DNA of 64,000 nt from Parasphingorhabdus litoris DSM 22379 (GCF_020906275.1 NZ_CP086727.1:124001-188000); one strand, 5' to 3'; shown: positions 49,798 to 59,358, counted from the first letter of the stretch. The notes: generated from the letters alone by a model not told the origin. Numbers and translations are program-made.

Positions 49798-49826
49798 TTG
49801 ACTTGAAGCCCAAACACCGTCATTAG
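49798..49826 (+). promoter_or_regulatory. Possible sigma-70 promoter for rplM-rpsI
   Basis: TTGACT at 49798 and CATTAG at 49821 are separated by 17 bases. The leader that follows (about 90 bases) includes a small hairpin formed by ctcctgaaaggag just before the AAAGGAG ribosome-binding site of rplM. Assigned from pattern only. Confidence 0.35.
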
Positions 49827-49913
49827 CGCCCCACTTGGCCGGGCATTGCGCTCGGCTTTTATCATTTTGATTCGTCGCTCTCCTGAAAGGAGGGCTCCAA
49901 AGGAGTAAATCCC

Positions 49914-50393
49914 ATGAAGGGTATCAGCAAACAGACGCAGGCGGTCAAACCCGCAGACGTCGAAAAGAAATGGCATATTATCGATGCCGAAAATCTGGTC
50001 GTCGGCCGTGTCGCCACGATCATCGCCAACATCCTGCGCGGCAAGCACAAGCCAAGCTACACCCCGCATGTGGATTGCGGCGATCACGTCATCGTGATCA
50101 ATGCTGGCAAAGTGAAGTTCACCGGCAACAAGACCAAGAAGAAGGTCTATTACAAGCACACCGGCTATCCCGGCGGCTTGAAAGAGCGCACAGCGGAAAA
50201 AGTCCTCGAAGGTCAATTCCCAGAGCGTGTTTTGGAAAAAGCGGTTGAGCGCATGATTCCAAAAGGTCCGCTTGGCTTTGCGCAGATGCGTAACCTGCAC
50301 CTCTTCAATGGCACCGAGCATCCTTATGCTGGCCAAGACCCACAGCCGCTCGACGTGGCTTCCATGAACCGCAAGAACAAGGTGAGCGCATAA
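49914..50393 (+). CDS. rplM: 50S ribosomal protein L13
   Basis: Assembly-initiating large-subunit protein, 159 residues. The family core [21 protein letters not shown] lies near residues 54-74 and [10 protein letters not shown] follows. AAAGGAG is nine bases before the ATG. The stop overlaps the rpsI start by one base (TAATG), the usual rplM-rpsI pairing. Confidence 0.97.
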   Translation: MKGISKQTQAVKPADVEKKWHIIDAENLVVGRVATIIANILRGKHKPSYTPHVDCGDHVIVINAGKVKFTGNKTKKKVYYKHTGYPGGLKERTAEKVLEGQFPERVLEKAVERMIPKGPLGFAQMRNLHLFNGTEHPYAGQDPQPLDVASMNRKNKVSA

Positions 50394-50926
50394 TGTCTGA
50401 TGTAAAAACCGATCTCGCTGATCTTAAAGAAATTGCCGGCGATGCCGTAACCGATGCGCCTGCTGCTGAAGGCGGCGCGGCCGATACCGCTGAGCCACCC
50501 GTATCCACCATGCCATTGCGTGAGCAGGAGCTGGACCAATATGGCCGCGCTTATGCAACCGGTCGCCGGAAAGACGCAGTGGCCCGCGTTTGGTTGAAGC
50601 CCGGCAAAGGCAAGATCACGGTCAACGGCCGCGATCAGGAAACCTATTTCGCACGCCCAACCCTGCGTCTGGTTCTCAACCAGGTGTTCGCGATTACCGA
50701 GCGTGAAGGTCAATATGATGTGGACGTGACGGTTAAAGGCGGCGGCCTGTCCGGTCAGGCTGGTGCTGTGAAACATGGTATTTCACAGGCCCTGACCAAA
50801 TATGAGCCGGCGCTGCGTTCCACGGTTAAAGCAGCAGGCTTCCTGACCCGCGACAGCCGTAAGGTTGAGCGTAAGAAATATGGTAAGGCGAAAGCGCGTA
50901 AGAGCTTCCAGTTCTCGAAACGCTAA
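50393..50926 (+). CDS. rpsI: 30S ribosomal protein S9
   Basis: Small-subunit protein whose C-terminal KSFQFSKR tail reaches the P-site tRNA. The 177 residues include an extra acidic, alanine-rich N-terminal part (about 1-48) before the conserved [17 protein letters not shown], as is usual for sphingomonads. It is followed by an intrinsic terminator. Confidence 0.97.
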   Translation: MSDVKTDLADLKEIAGDAVTDAPAAEGGAADTAEPPVSTMPLREQELDQYGRAYATGRRKDAVARVWLKPGKGKITVNGRDQETYFARPTLRLVLNQVFAITEREGQYDVDVTVKGGGLSGQAGAVKHGISQALTKYEPALRSTVKAAGFLTRDSRKVERKKYGKAKARKSFQFSKR

Positions 50927-50950
50927 GGTTTTGCGATTATCGAATTTGCG

Positions 50951-50979
50951 AAAAGGCGGCCTGCGGGTCGCCTTTTTTT
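50951..50979 (+). terminator. Intrinsic terminator after rpsI
   Basis: The stem formed by aaaggcg and cgccttt around a short GC-rich loop is followed directly by a T-run, 25 bases after the rpsI stop. This is the clearest rho-independent terminator in the window. Confidence 0.88.
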
Positions 50980-51028
50980 GGATTTACGAGAGCGGCATAC
51001 AACGCTTAGTCTCCGCTTCCTGCGCAGG

Positions 51029-51784
51029 CTATCCTTTTGGTAGCACGCGCATTTTATAGGGGATGTAGAGCATCACCTGCTTTCCTCCCCAGCGGATCCA
51101 TTCGACGCGTTCCTGCATGCCATCCAGCTGTACCGCATAGTCCGCGCCTATTCTGGATGCGACTTCGGATGCGTCTTTGGCAATCGCGCCGATCACGTCC
51201 CCGCGATATTGGTCGGGCGCCACGACGGACAAGGTGATATCACCTTTGCCAAGAAATTCAGCGCGACCCACCGGCTTCACTTTCTTGACAAAGTCATTCA
51301 TCTTTTTCTCAATCTCTTTCATGTCCGATTGCGCGTCGAGCGGAACCTTGATCAGAAATTTGATCTGCGATGTATCAGCGCGGCCAGCGCCGAGCATATT
51401 GGCTGCGGTGTAGCCACGGAAATTGCGGAGATTCAGATCTTCGACCACCTTGTCTCCAAAGGACAGCTGGATGCCGTAGCTCGGTGCCAGTTTGATTGCA
51501 TTTTCGACCATATCGTCAATTTCTTTGAGCCGCGTCCGCCGGTCGCGCGTATCGCCGACAATCGACGCGCTGCGCACAGCGAAATCGGCAGTGATAAGAT
51601 GACCGATGGCGGGCAGGGCCTCTGGCTGTGGCCCCCGGATATTCCCGTTGCCGAAACTGGCCCGCTTCTGGTCCACCAAAATCTCGCGCATCCCTTCATC
51701 CTGCGCCTGGGCGAGATGAGACCATCCTAAAAGGCCGATCGAGAAAACAAAGCTGAATGTCAGTAACTTGATAATATAGGCCAT
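51029..51784 (-). CDS. Secreted protein, possibly SIMPL-domain-like
   Basis: The 251-residue product has a Sec signal peptide ending in HLAQAQ (about residue 28). The mature part has alternating strand-helix segments with a DRRTRLKEIDDMVENAIKLA helix and an ending YAVQLDGMQERVEWIRWGG, loosely like SIMPL (DUF541) periplasmic proteins. No firm family. It lies on the same strand as the transglutaminase-TPR gene, with 195 bases between, so it may have its own promoter. Confidence 0.5.
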   Translation of the reverse strand: MAYIIKLLTFSFVFSIGLLGWSHLAQAQDEGMREILVDQKRASFGNGNIRGPQPEALPAIGHLITADFAVRSASIVGDTRDRRTRLKEIDDMVENAIKLAPSYGIQLSFGDKVVEDLNLRNFRGYTAANMLGAGRADTSQIKFLIKVPLDAQSDMKEIEKKMNDFVKKVKPVGRAEFLGKGDITLSVVAPDQYRGDVIGAIAKDASEVASRIGADYAVQLDGMQERVEWIRWGGKQVMLYIPYKMRVLPKG

Positions 51785-51979
51785 TTAAATCCTTCCAGAT
51801 TAGCGCGACGATATTTGACGCCGTAAAGATGAACTGTGCCAAAACGGAGGTGATATTTTGCGCATTTTGCAGAAAAAATTCTTGCACTGCCCGCTTCCAT
51901 GGCCAAGCGACCATTTTCAGATTGGCATGAATTTAACGCCAGCTGCGGCTATATCCGGCATGAGGAGCGAACCGCACCT

Positions 51980-54784
51980 TTATTGAATGAAATGTCCCCA
52001 ATACCAACCGGCATGTTTGTAAAAAAATTCCGCCGCCCTGCTATCATCTTCTGACTTTGCGGTATTGCCCAATTTATCATGAGCAGCGGCGCGCAAAATA
52101 TAGAGATATGCCAGATGGTCATTGACCTTAATCGCCTTATCAAGATCTTTGACGGTCTGCTGATAATTGCCTTGTTGATAGTGCACTAGCCCGCGTATGA
52201 AATGATAGTAGGCACTGCGTTCTGCCAATTCGATTGTATTTGTGCAATCTTCGAGCGCGGCGTCCAGGTCCACTTTTTCCATCGCCCGCAACATGCAGCG
52301 ATCCGCAAGATAACCGGCAGCATCGGGTTCTTCCTCGACCAGATCATTCATAATCCGGAGCGCTTCTTTGAACTTGCCCTCGGCTTGCAGGATTTCGATT
52401 TGCAGAGAATCGACACTGGTATCTGTCAGGCCATCATCCTTGGCTTTCTGTAGAATCAGGTTCGCCTCTTCAAATCTTTCGCGCCGCAAATGCAACCGAA
52501 TGAGATTGAGCAGCGCATCGAAATAAGCCGGCTTGATTTCTGTAGCTTTACGATAGCTTGCTTTTGCCGCCACCGGATCAATGCCAAGCTGCAAATCACC
52601 GAGCCATTTGTAGTTTTCGGGATCCGATTCTATCGCCAAAGCTGCCTGAAGATCAGCTATTGCGCGATCATAGTTACCGATGGACTGGAAGAAATAGGCG
52701 CGATTGGCCAAAGCGCTGTCATCATCATCCTTTGCCAGGCTAACATGCTTGTCAAATGCGTGTTGCAGTTTTGCTATATCTTCCAATGACACGTAATGTT
52801 CCAGTTCCTGCCAGGGTTCCGGCGTGTTTTCAGGAAGAACAATTTCTACATTTTTCCGCCGCAACAACGCGAGTTTCTGACGTTCCGGTTCGAATTCAGC
52901 AGCCGGCAATTCCCAGCGGCTTGTAAAATATTCCTCCTCGGAAATGACTTGGTTGCCTTCCTTACGGACGGAGCGATTAAACTGATAGCCGCCAAGCTCC
53001 TCGCTAAATTCAGATTGTCCCGTCATTTTTGCCATATTGTAGCGTTCCGGCAAATTATAGGTGACATGATATCTGAAGAAATAGGGATAGCCGATCACAA
53101 CCGGCAATTCGCGCAGCTCCTCGCGATCGCGGCTCTTTTGTATTTTGAAACCACTGGCGATACTCCACAGCTCATGCCGCCGCTTGCCCGCCTTGGTTTC
53201 CCAATCCAGATAGGACAGGCCTTTGGCAGTCAGATATCCTGTTTCCAGATCTTCATCATAGGAAAATTGTGTTTCGGTCAGCAAGCCATCAAGCACATAT
53301 TGCAGAGCCAGTTTTTCGCGCATCTCTTTCGATTTTTCGGCTGTCCTTTGGGCCATCGCTTCTTTGAGTTTGCGCGCATCGCTGTCCCGCAACGTCGCAT
53401 GGAGTTCGAACGGAGCCGGTAATTTGGTTCCCGCCGTCAGATCATATGTGACCTTCACCATCTGATAAGGACGGCCCGGCTGACGAATGGGAATGGCTTC
53501 CAGCTTTGCGCCGCGTTTCAGACTTGGAAGGCCATATCTATGTGTCGGTGAATCGCCCAGGTCTGCCAGGCGGGTGCCACTATATGTACCGTCGAGCCAA
53601 TAGATTTTGCCGTCCAGCTCAGCTTTCACGATAATATGGTTGAACGCCTGAAACGACGGCAGCCGGTCCTTTACATTATCGCCTTCACCAGAGTTGACGA
53701 GCATCGGCACCGCTTTAATGCCAAGCCGCCTGAGCGCTGCCAGCAGCAAATAGGTTTTGGCCTTGCAATCACCATAGCGCAATCGCCAGGTTTCTTCGGG
53801 CGTTTGCGGCGTATAATTGCCGAACCCCAGGCCATTATACAGATAGCGAACCTTGTCCTGCACCAATTGAAGAGCCAGAGCCATGCGTTCCTGTTTGTCT
53901 TGGGTTCGTTTGGCAATCGCCTGAATTTCACGGTTCAGATCGCCGTTTTTTACAATGCCGTCATTTTGGGGATAAAGGGCCGCATTCACGCGGGAGACAT
54001 CCTCCCATGATGTGAAGCTGGCGACCTCAAAATAGCTTTTCTGCTTAAAGCGCGGCGGTGCATTTTTGGGAATTTTATAGTCCAGTTCCTTGGGGCGATG
54101 GTCGAAGCTCAAGCTGGTCCATGTTCCATCATCCTTTTGCTCTGGAACGATTTCGTCTTTTGATCCTCGCCATTGGACTTTCATCTTGCTGGGCCAGCGC
54201 ACCACTTGACGACTGAAATCTATTTTGATCGTAGAGGTGACAAACCCGCCCGATGACTGGACTCGCCCCGCCAGCGCCTTGTTTTGATTGGTAACTGTAA
54301 AGCTCATCCGCACGATGTCGTTGAGCTGCAAATCCTCAATCTGGGAAATGGCCGTGAGCATGCCGTTTACCTGCTGACGCTCGAGATCTTTCTCGCGGCG
54401 GATCACGTCGAAAATGCCATCAATGCTGGTCAGGTCAATAATCTCGTTCCCGCGAATTATTTCGTAACGATGTATCGTCAGGTCGCCCTTGTCCGGATGC
54501 CATATGGGACGAAAAAGCGTCATCATTTGCGACATGGTCTTGGCAGAGTCTATGCGTATTGCGACATCGCGATAGGATGAGACTTTGCCGACCTCTAGCT
54601 GCCTTTGTTGGTCCAATATGACCAACACCGCTTCACTTCCGGCGTTATCTTCGAGGATTTGATCGAGGTCCGCGACCTCCATCCATTCGCCCGGCTTTGC
54701 AAATTTGGGATCAGCGGACGCTTGTGCAACTGAACCGAGAACGAAATACATGGCGCACGTGAGTGCAAACAAGTAAAATTTCAT
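51980..54784 (-). CDS. DUF3857-transglutaminase-TPR exported protein
   Basis: A 934-residue protein with a signal peptide (ending about QASA, residue 24). A DUF3857 domain (about 60-230) is followed by a transglutaminase-like domain with visible triad Cys340 (RYGDCKAKTYLL), His383 (AFNHIIV) and Asp398 (WLDGTYSG). A linker follows, then TPR-type helical repeats from about 695 to 920. Such proteins sit in the periplasm or at the outer membrane; some act in peptide or surface-protein processing. The substrate is unknown. Confidence 0.8.
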   Translation of the reverse strand: MKFYLFALTCAMYFVLGSVAQASADPKFAKPGEWMEVADLDQILEDNAGSEAVLVILDQQRQLEVGKVSSYRDVAIRIDSAKTMSQMMTLFRPIWHPDKGDLTIHRYEIIRGNEIIDLTSIDGIFDVIRREKDLERQQVNGMLTAISQIEDLQLNDIVRMSFTVTNQNKALAGRVQSSGGFVTSTIKIDFSRQVVRWPSKMKVQWRGSKDEIVPEQKDDGTWTSLSFDHRPKELDYKIPKNAPPRFKQKSYFEVASFTSWEDVSRVNAALYPQNDGIVKNGDLNREIQAIAKRTQDKQERMALALQLVQDKVRYLYNGLGFGNYTPQTPEETWRLRYGDCKAKTYLLLAALRRLGIKAVPMLVNSGEGDNVKDRLPSFQAFNHIIVKAELDGKIYWLDGTYSGTRLADLGDSPTHRYGLPSLKRGAKLEAIPIRQPGRPYQMVKVTYDLTAGTKLPAPFELHATLRDSDARKLKEAMAQRTAEKSKEMREKLALQYVLDGLLTETQFSYDEDLETGYLTAKGLSYLDWETKAGKRRHELWSIASGFKIQKSRDREELRELPVVIGYPYFFRYHVTYNLPERYNMAKMTGQSEFSEELGGYQFNRSVRKEGNQVISEEEYFTSRWELPAAEFEPERQKLALLRRKNVEIVLPENTPEPWQELEHYVSLEDIAKLQHAFDKHVSLAKDDDDSALANRAYFFQSIGNYDRAIADLQAALAIESDPENYKWLGDLQLGIDPVAAKASYRKATEIKPAYFDALLNLIRLHLRRERFEEANLILQKAKDDGLTDTSVDSLQIEILQAEGKFKEALRIMNDLVEEEPDAAGYLADRCMLRAMEKVDLDAALEDCTNTIELAERSAYYHFIRGLVHYQQGNYQQTVKDLDKAIKVNDHLAYLYILRAAAHDKLGNTAKSEDDSRAAEFFYKHAGWYWGHFIQ

Positions 54785-54889
54785 AAGATATATAATGCCC
54801 CTGTTTGCTCTATTTCTATAACAAGCGATGCCAGATACAAGAACTAGTTCAAGTAAATGTGTAACTGATTAAATGATCTGTATTTTTAC

Positions 54890-55113
54890 GGCTCTTTCAC
54901 TCCGGTATCGGTGATTTTCCGTGGTGAAGCGGCAAGGCTGGATCGCCTTTCAGTATCGAGGGAGTGATGGGAAAACAGCATAAAAAGGCCATGATGACCA
55001 TTTTGTACAATGCAGAGGCTGGATCAATCGCTACACAGGATCCCGGAACAAAATTGCGACCCGTTGTTCCACCGCCCCGTCTGGCTCCTCAAGCCGGCGG
55101 GGCTTATTTTTTT
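54890..55113 (+). ncRNA. Candidate small RNA or leader with terminator
   Basis: A structured stretch (outer stem 54897-54903 with 54961-54967, inner hairpin aaggc/gcctt) is followed about 105 bases later by a strong intrinsic terminator ending at 55113. The terminator stands 118 bases before the next start codon, so a transcript from the structured part would end before the PhoX gene. It matches no riboswitch or sRNA family I can name; the 5' end is guessed. Confidence 0.35.
55073..55113 (+). terminator. Intrinsic terminator or attenuator upstream of the PhoX-like gene
   Basis: gccccgtctggct pairs with agccggcggggc across a five-base loop, and a T-rich run (ttattttttt) follows. There is no upstream plus-strand protein gene for it to end, which points to a small RNA or attenuated leader. 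Confidence 0.65.
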
Positions 55114-55230
55114 CCGGCAGCCTTCCGTCTCCCACTTCGGTCATATTGCAATACCAAACAGGCACTTTGCAATTATCTGCTGCCGCTATAGCATGGGCCT
55201 TAAAGTGAAGTTTTGGGGAGTGCCACGGAT

Positions 55231-56598
55231 ATGATTTTCACCCGCCGCCAGTTTGGGGCAACCATGTTGGGCGCAGCCTTTGTCGGCCTTGCCACACGTG
55301 CTTATGCGAATCTCCCGTTCACGGGCAAGAATGAAGTGGCGGGCTATGGCGATTTGCTGTCCGATCCGGGGCGGCTTCTCGATCTGCCAGAGGGTTTTTC
55401 CTATAAGGTCATCTCGCGGATGGGGAACCTGATGGATGATGGAATGGTTGTGCCTAATGCTGCCGATGGCATGGGTTGTATCGATCTGGGCGAAGGTAAG
55501 CTTGCCCTGATCCGCAACCATGAACTGGACCACCGGCAATTGCGCGAGGGGCCGTTTCGCAGCAAAGTGGGCGCTGATTTCAAAGCCTATGACCGGCTGA
55601 GCGACAAATCAAAAATGCCGATCCCCGGCGGTACGACGACGCTGGTTTATGACATGAACGAAGGCAAGGTGATTGAGGAATATCTTAGCCTGGTCGGCAC
55701 GGTGCGCAACTGTTCGGGCGGCGTCACGCCTTGGGGCAGCTGGCTGAGCTGTGAAGAAAGTGCGCACGAAATTGGCGACGGCGTGGACAAGAATCACGGC
55801 TATATTTTCGAAGTGCCCGCAAACCATAAAGGCCTTGTCGATCCAGTGCCGCTCAAAGCCATGGGTTGTTTCGTCCATGAAGCGGTCTGCATCGATCCGC
55901 GTACGGGCATTGCCTATATGACCGAAGATCGCGGTGACAGCCTCTTCTATCGTTTCATTCCCAAGGTGAAGGGCAAGCTGGCCGAAGGCGGCACGTTGCA
56001 GGCGCTGGCCTTGGGCGATATTTCCGATACGCGCAATTGGGACAGCCAGCAGATTGACCGCGGCACCGCCCACCGCGCCAAGTGGATTACCCTGGACAAT
56101 CCCGAACGCAGCGCAGGCGAATTGCGCGAACGCGGCGCGAAACTGGGCGCGACCCTGTTTGCGCGCGGCGAGGGCATTTTCTGGGACGAAAAAGAGCAGC
56201 AGCTATTTTTCACCGCAACCAGCGGCGGCGCGAAAAAATTCGGCCAGATTTTCCGCTACAAGCCAAGCCGGAAAGAAGGCGGTAAAGGCAAGCAGGGCAA
56301 GCTGGAACTGTTCCTCGAAAGCCAGGATCCGGCCATCTATAATCTTGGCGACAATATCTGTGTCATGCCCAACGGGCATCTGATGGTTTCGGAAGACCAA
56401 TATACCGATATTACCAACAATCACCTGCGCGGTGTTACGCCGGATGGCAAAACCTACATATTTGGCCGGACCCGCATCCAGACGGAATTTGCCGGCGCCT
56501 GTTTTTCACCAGATGGGTCAACCATGTTTGTGAATCTCTATTCGCCATCAACAACATTCGCGATTACCGGTCCATGGGATAAGGTGGTTGGTGTTTAG
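55231..56598 (+). CDS. PhoX-family (DUF839) Tat-exported protein
   Basis: A 455-residue protein with a twin-arginine signal at the very start (TRRQFGATMLGAAFVGLATR). The rest matches the PhoX/DUF839 beta-propeller family, whose best-known member is a calcium- and iron-dependent alkaline phosphatase. Conserved acidic and His motifs such as RNHELDHRQ and SCEESAHE are present. The ATG at 55231 has GGGGAG upstream; a TTG 18 bases earlier is not needed. Phosphatase activity is inferred from the family. Confidence 0.82.
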   Translation: MIFTRRQFGATMLGAAFVGLATRAYANLPFTGKNEVAGYGDLLSDPGRLLDLPEGFSYKVISRMGNLMDDGMVVPNAADGMGCIDLGEGKLALIRNHELDHRQLREGPFRSKVGADFKAYDRLSDKSKMPIPGGTTTLVYDMNEGKVIEEYLSLVGTVRNCSGGVTPWGSWLSCEESAHEIGDGVDKNHGYIFEVPANHKGLVDPVPLKAMGCFVHEAVCIDPRTGIAYMTEDRGDSLFYRFIPKVKGKLAEGGTLQALALGDISDTRNWDSQQIDRGTAHRAKWITLDNPERSAGELRERGAKLGATLFARGEGIFWDEKEQQLFFTATSGGAKKFGQIFRYKPSRKEGGKGKQGKLELFLESQDPAIYNLGDNICVMPNGHLMVSEDQYTDITNNHLRGVTPDGKTYIFGRTRIQTEFAGACFSPDGSTMFVNLYSPSTTFAITGPWDKVVGV

Positions 56599-56683
56599 TG
56601 AGGCGAGCTCGTGTTGGGGTTCGAAACATAGCATTCGCTCGATAAACGTTCCTTTGGATATGGGCTTGTTGTAATATGGTCAA

Positions 56684-57568
56684 ATGACCGCCCAACCCGT
56701 CATTAACACACAGCTTGTGACGAGACTTGTTGCAGAACAATTCCCACAATGGGCAGGTTTGGCGATAAAACCTGTCAAATTGAATGGATGGGACAATCGG
56801 ACGTTTCATTTGGGTAGCGATATGACGGTGCGGTTACCCAGTGCTGAAAGATACGCTGTAAAGGTTCCTATTGAGCAAAAGTGGTTGCCTAAGTTAGCGC
56901 CCAGCTTGTCTTTTCCAATTCCAAAGCCGCTCGCTATGGGACAACCATCTTGTGACTATCCTTGGAATTGGTCTGTTTACCGGTGGATAGAAGGTGACAC
57001 TGCAGATATACTGGATGAATGCCACTTGAGGCAATTCGCCCGTGACTGTGCTCGATTCCTGAAAGAACTCCACCAAATTAACACATCGGAGGGCCCATTG
57101 GCCGGCCCTCACAACTTCTATCGAGGCGGCTCTCTTAAAGTTTACGATGAGGAAACAAATGCAGCGATCCACAAATTGAAAGGCCTAATCGATACCGAAG
57201 CGGTCGCTGCTAGTTGGAAGCAGGCTATAAGCTCCGAATGGGTTAAGGAACCCGTATGGGTGCATGGCGACTTCAGTGTGGGAAACATTATCGTAAAAGA
57301 TAGAAAGCTGGCGGCTGTAATCGATTTTGGTGGGATGGGGATCGGAGACCCTGCCTGCGATTTGGTTCTAGCTTGGACTTTCCTGACGCCAGAGAGCCGT
57401 GGGATATTTAAATCCCACATGGAAATGGATAACGAAACTTGGAATCGTGCTCGTGGATGGGCTTTGTGGAAAGCACTCATAACACTTGCTTCACTCGAAG
57501 ATATGGAGAGTTCCGATGCCAGTCAGCAAAAGCGAGTGATCAGCTCGGTTTTAAGCGAAGGTTTGTAA
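56684..57568 (+). CDS. Aminoglycoside-phosphotransferase-family kinase
   Basis: Eukaryotic-like kinase fold, 294 residues. The catalytic loop is VHGDFSVGNIIV (Asp and Asn visible) and the metal-binding Asp lies in VIDFGGMGIGDPACDL. The N-terminal lobe has GWDNRTFHLG. It resembles MphA/APH(3')-type and chromosomal small-molecule kinases. A resistance role is not shown, since many such genes have other substrates. It is more AT-rich than the PhoX gene and begins the accessory stretch. Confidence 0.8.
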   Translation: MTAQPVINTQLVTRLVAEQFPQWAGLAIKPVKLNGWDNRTFHLGSDMTVRLPSAERYAVKVPIEQKWLPKLAPSLSFPIPKPLAMGQPSCDYPWNWSVYRWIEGDTADILDECHLRQFARDCARFLKELHQINTSEGPLAGPHNFYRGGSLKVYDEETNAAIHKLKGLIDTEAVAASWKQAISSEWVKEPVWVHGDFSVGNIIVKDRKLAAVIDFGGMGIGDPACDLVLAWTFLTPESRGIFKSHMEMDNETWNRARGWALWKALITLASLEDMESSDASQQKRVISSVLSEGL

Positions 57569-57668
57569 CAGTTTAGAGACCATATGGAAAAGTGCTTATG
57601 TCGGGTTTGGGGATAATTTCGATCATTGTAAATTGCGAATCTGAAGCCTCTATTGGAGAGAATGAAAT

Positions 57669-57830
57669 TTGAAAAAGTTAGTGAAAATTCTCTTAACCGC
57701 TATACTCGCCATCGTTGGTTTGGCCGCAATAAAGCTATTTTTTTTCCCAGCTGAAGTAAGCGTATTGGGGTTGCCAAAAGACAGAGTATGCACCGACGTC
57801 GATACGACTAAATACCCAGCCTGTGATTGA
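57669..57830 (+). CDS. Small membrane or secreted peptide, unknown
   Basis: A 53-codon frame starting TTG, with GGAGAG 12 bases upstream. The product begins KKLVKILLTAILAIVGLAA, a hydrophobic signal or anchor, and ends in a short polar tail with two cysteines (VCTDVDTTKYPACD). It may be a whole small protein or the start of a gene shortened by a stop. No homologue recognised. Confidence 0.4.
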   Translation: MKKLVKILLTAILAIVGLAAIKLFFFPAEVSVLGLPKDRVCTDVDTTKYPACD

Positions 57831-57959
57831 ATAGGCCGCAATGTTGTTCCGGCATCCGAGATAGAGCAGTCTTCATTGCCTGCACGTGATTTCTTCCCTT
57901 TCCTACAGCTAACCAGATAGGTTATATCTGTTCGTTCTCCCAACATAAGGAACAGCATT

Positions 57960-58106
57960 ATGACCGACCACCCTTCACATGAAGACTTCACCGATATCCC
58001 TGCCACCGATGATCTGGCCCAGCCCAGGGCGCGCCATGATGGCTGGTCGCCGGATAAGCAGGTGCAGTTTCTCGAATCTTTGCGCTGCTGGGTCGTCGGA
58101 ATTTGA
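57960..58106 (+). pseudogene. Truncated start of a sphingomonad HTH-type protein
   Basis: A 48-codon frame whose end, RHDGWSPDKQVQFLESLR, looks like the conserved N-terminal block of a DNA-binding or terminase-like family common in sphingomonads. The expected helix-turn-helix continuation is missing; the sequence turns AT-rich and stops five codons later. The upstream region still has a spaced AAGGA before the ATG. It reads as a gene cut by whatever brought in the Rhs operon. Confidence 0.5.
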
Positions 58107-58299
58107 TAACTCCATTTGCGACAGTCACGCGCCCAAATTCTGTTTTCCATCAAATATTATGGATCCGTATAAGTGTGTCGTTCTACATATATTATTAATA
58201 CGTATATGAAATTACATTGGTGTGTCCAAAATGGATATTTATTTACATTGACGTGAAACTGTAATGATGACAGGATTGTAAATATAAAAGGGGGCGTTT

Positions 58300-59358
58300 A
58301 TGGAAATTGCGGTTTTGACCGTTCTTCGGGGCAAGAAATCTCAATTCTCACAATCTGGCGCAGGCCATAAGTCACCCTTAAATCATAAAATATTTCGCAC
58401 ATCGATAGTTGCGTTTGTTGCGCTGTTTACTGTCGCTCCTGCTACCGCCAGTGAAACCGTCACTTACACTTATGATGAGCTAGGCCGTTTAGTCCGTACG
58501 TCTCAAACGGGCTCCGTCAACAACGGCGTCGTCACAGATATTGACTATGATGATGCCGGAAATCGAACGCAGTATACCGTTAGCGGCAGCCCCAATGGTT
58601 CCATCAACCCAAATGCTGGAAAGAAGATTATCGTTCTTCCGATAAACGGTTTTTTGGTTCTTCCGATCGGCAATATGCAAGATAGCGGGGCAACAGGTGC
58701 GCCCGGCTCTGGCGGTGGTGGGACGCCGCCCAGCTTTGCGGTGAGTGATGCCAGTGCGGAAGAAGGGCAGTCTCTTAGCTTCACGATCACGAAAACTGGT
58801 ACAACCACACAGACTTATTGGTTGAACTGGACTACCGCCGATGATTCTGCGGAAAATGGGTCGGACTATACTGGTAATAGCGGCACACTCTCATTTACGG
58901 CGGCTGAGACCAGTAAGACCATCGTCATACCGACCATCGACAATGTTTTCTACGAACAGCCTGAAAAGTTCTACTTCAATCTCACCGCCGCATCCAGCGG
59001 TGCCACTATTTCAGGGGGGCAAGGCATGGGCACTATTACTGATGATGAAGCGCCCAACACAACGCCGGTTGCTAATCCCGATTATTTCGCCGTTTCCTGT
59101 TCGGCGATGCACTATCCGGTGTTGAGCAACGACACCGACGCCGATGGAGATACACTTACGCTTACGGGGGTGTCAGGGCCGCTCACCCCATATTTCTCGG
59201 GCAACTATGTCCATGTCAGCGGTACGACAAATCCAGGCACGTATCAGATCAATTATGGCATTCGCGATAGCAAGGGCGCCACGGCATCTGCGTTACTTAC
59301 GCTGACTTGGGTTACATCAGAGACCTGTCCGGGCGGTGGTGGAGGGCCTGAGCAATGA
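58300..59358 (+). CDS. Exported YD-repeat protein with Calx-beta and cadherin-like domains
   Basis: The 352-residue product has a late signal segment (about 32-51, ending ATAS). Two YD/Rhs repeats follow at about 54-90 (TYTYDELGRLVRTSQTG). A Gly-rich linker leads to a Calx-beta domain (about 143-245, AEEGQSLSFTITKTG) and a cadherin-like or tandem Ig-type domain (about 250-340, VLSNDTDADGDTLTLTG). It is presumably a surface or periplasmic partner of the two larger Rhs proteins. GGGGGC precedes the ATG. The stop overlaps the next frame's ATG as ATGA. Confidence 0.75.
   Translation: MEIAVLTVLRGKKSQFSQSGAGHKSPLNHKIFRTSIVAFVALFTVAPATASETVTYTYDELGRLVRTSQTGSVNNGVVTDIDYDDAGNRTQYTVSGSPNGSINPNAGKKIIVLPINGFLVLPIGNMQDSGATGAPGSGGGGTPPSFAVSDASAEEGQSLSFTITKTGTTTQTYWLNWTTADDSAENGSDYTGNSGTLSFTAAETSKTIVIPTIDNVFYEQPEKFYFNLTAASSGATISGGQGMGTITDDEAPNTTPVANPDYFAVSCSAMHYPVLSNDTDADGDTLTLTGVSGPLTPYFSGNYVHVSGTTNPGTYQINYGIRDSKGATASALLTLTWVTSETCPGGGGGPEQ

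Larger units (their letters stand above)
54785..55230. other. Long divergent intergenic region
   Basis: These 446 bases separate the start of the transglutaminase-TPR gene (minus strand) from the PhoX-like gene (plus strand). They contain a 7-base outer stem (tcactcc at 54897 with ggagtga at 54961) enclosing smaller hairpins, and a terminator-like hairpin at 55073-55113. No protein frame looks real. Regulatory or small-RNA content is likely. Confidence 0.5.
57569..58299. other. Gap with small or broken ORFs before the Rhs operon
   Basis: These 731 bases contain one short secreted-peptide frame (57669-57830), the truncated start of another gene (57960-58106), and a very AT-rich stretch (58107-58299) that probably holds the Rhs operon promoter. 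Nothing else is supported. The change in composition at about 58100 looks like an insertion boundary. Confidence 0.6.

Noticed and set aside
58186..58208. Operator-like palindrome before the Rhs operon
   Set aside because: Only six-base arms with an 11-base spacer in very AT-rich DNA; too weak to call.
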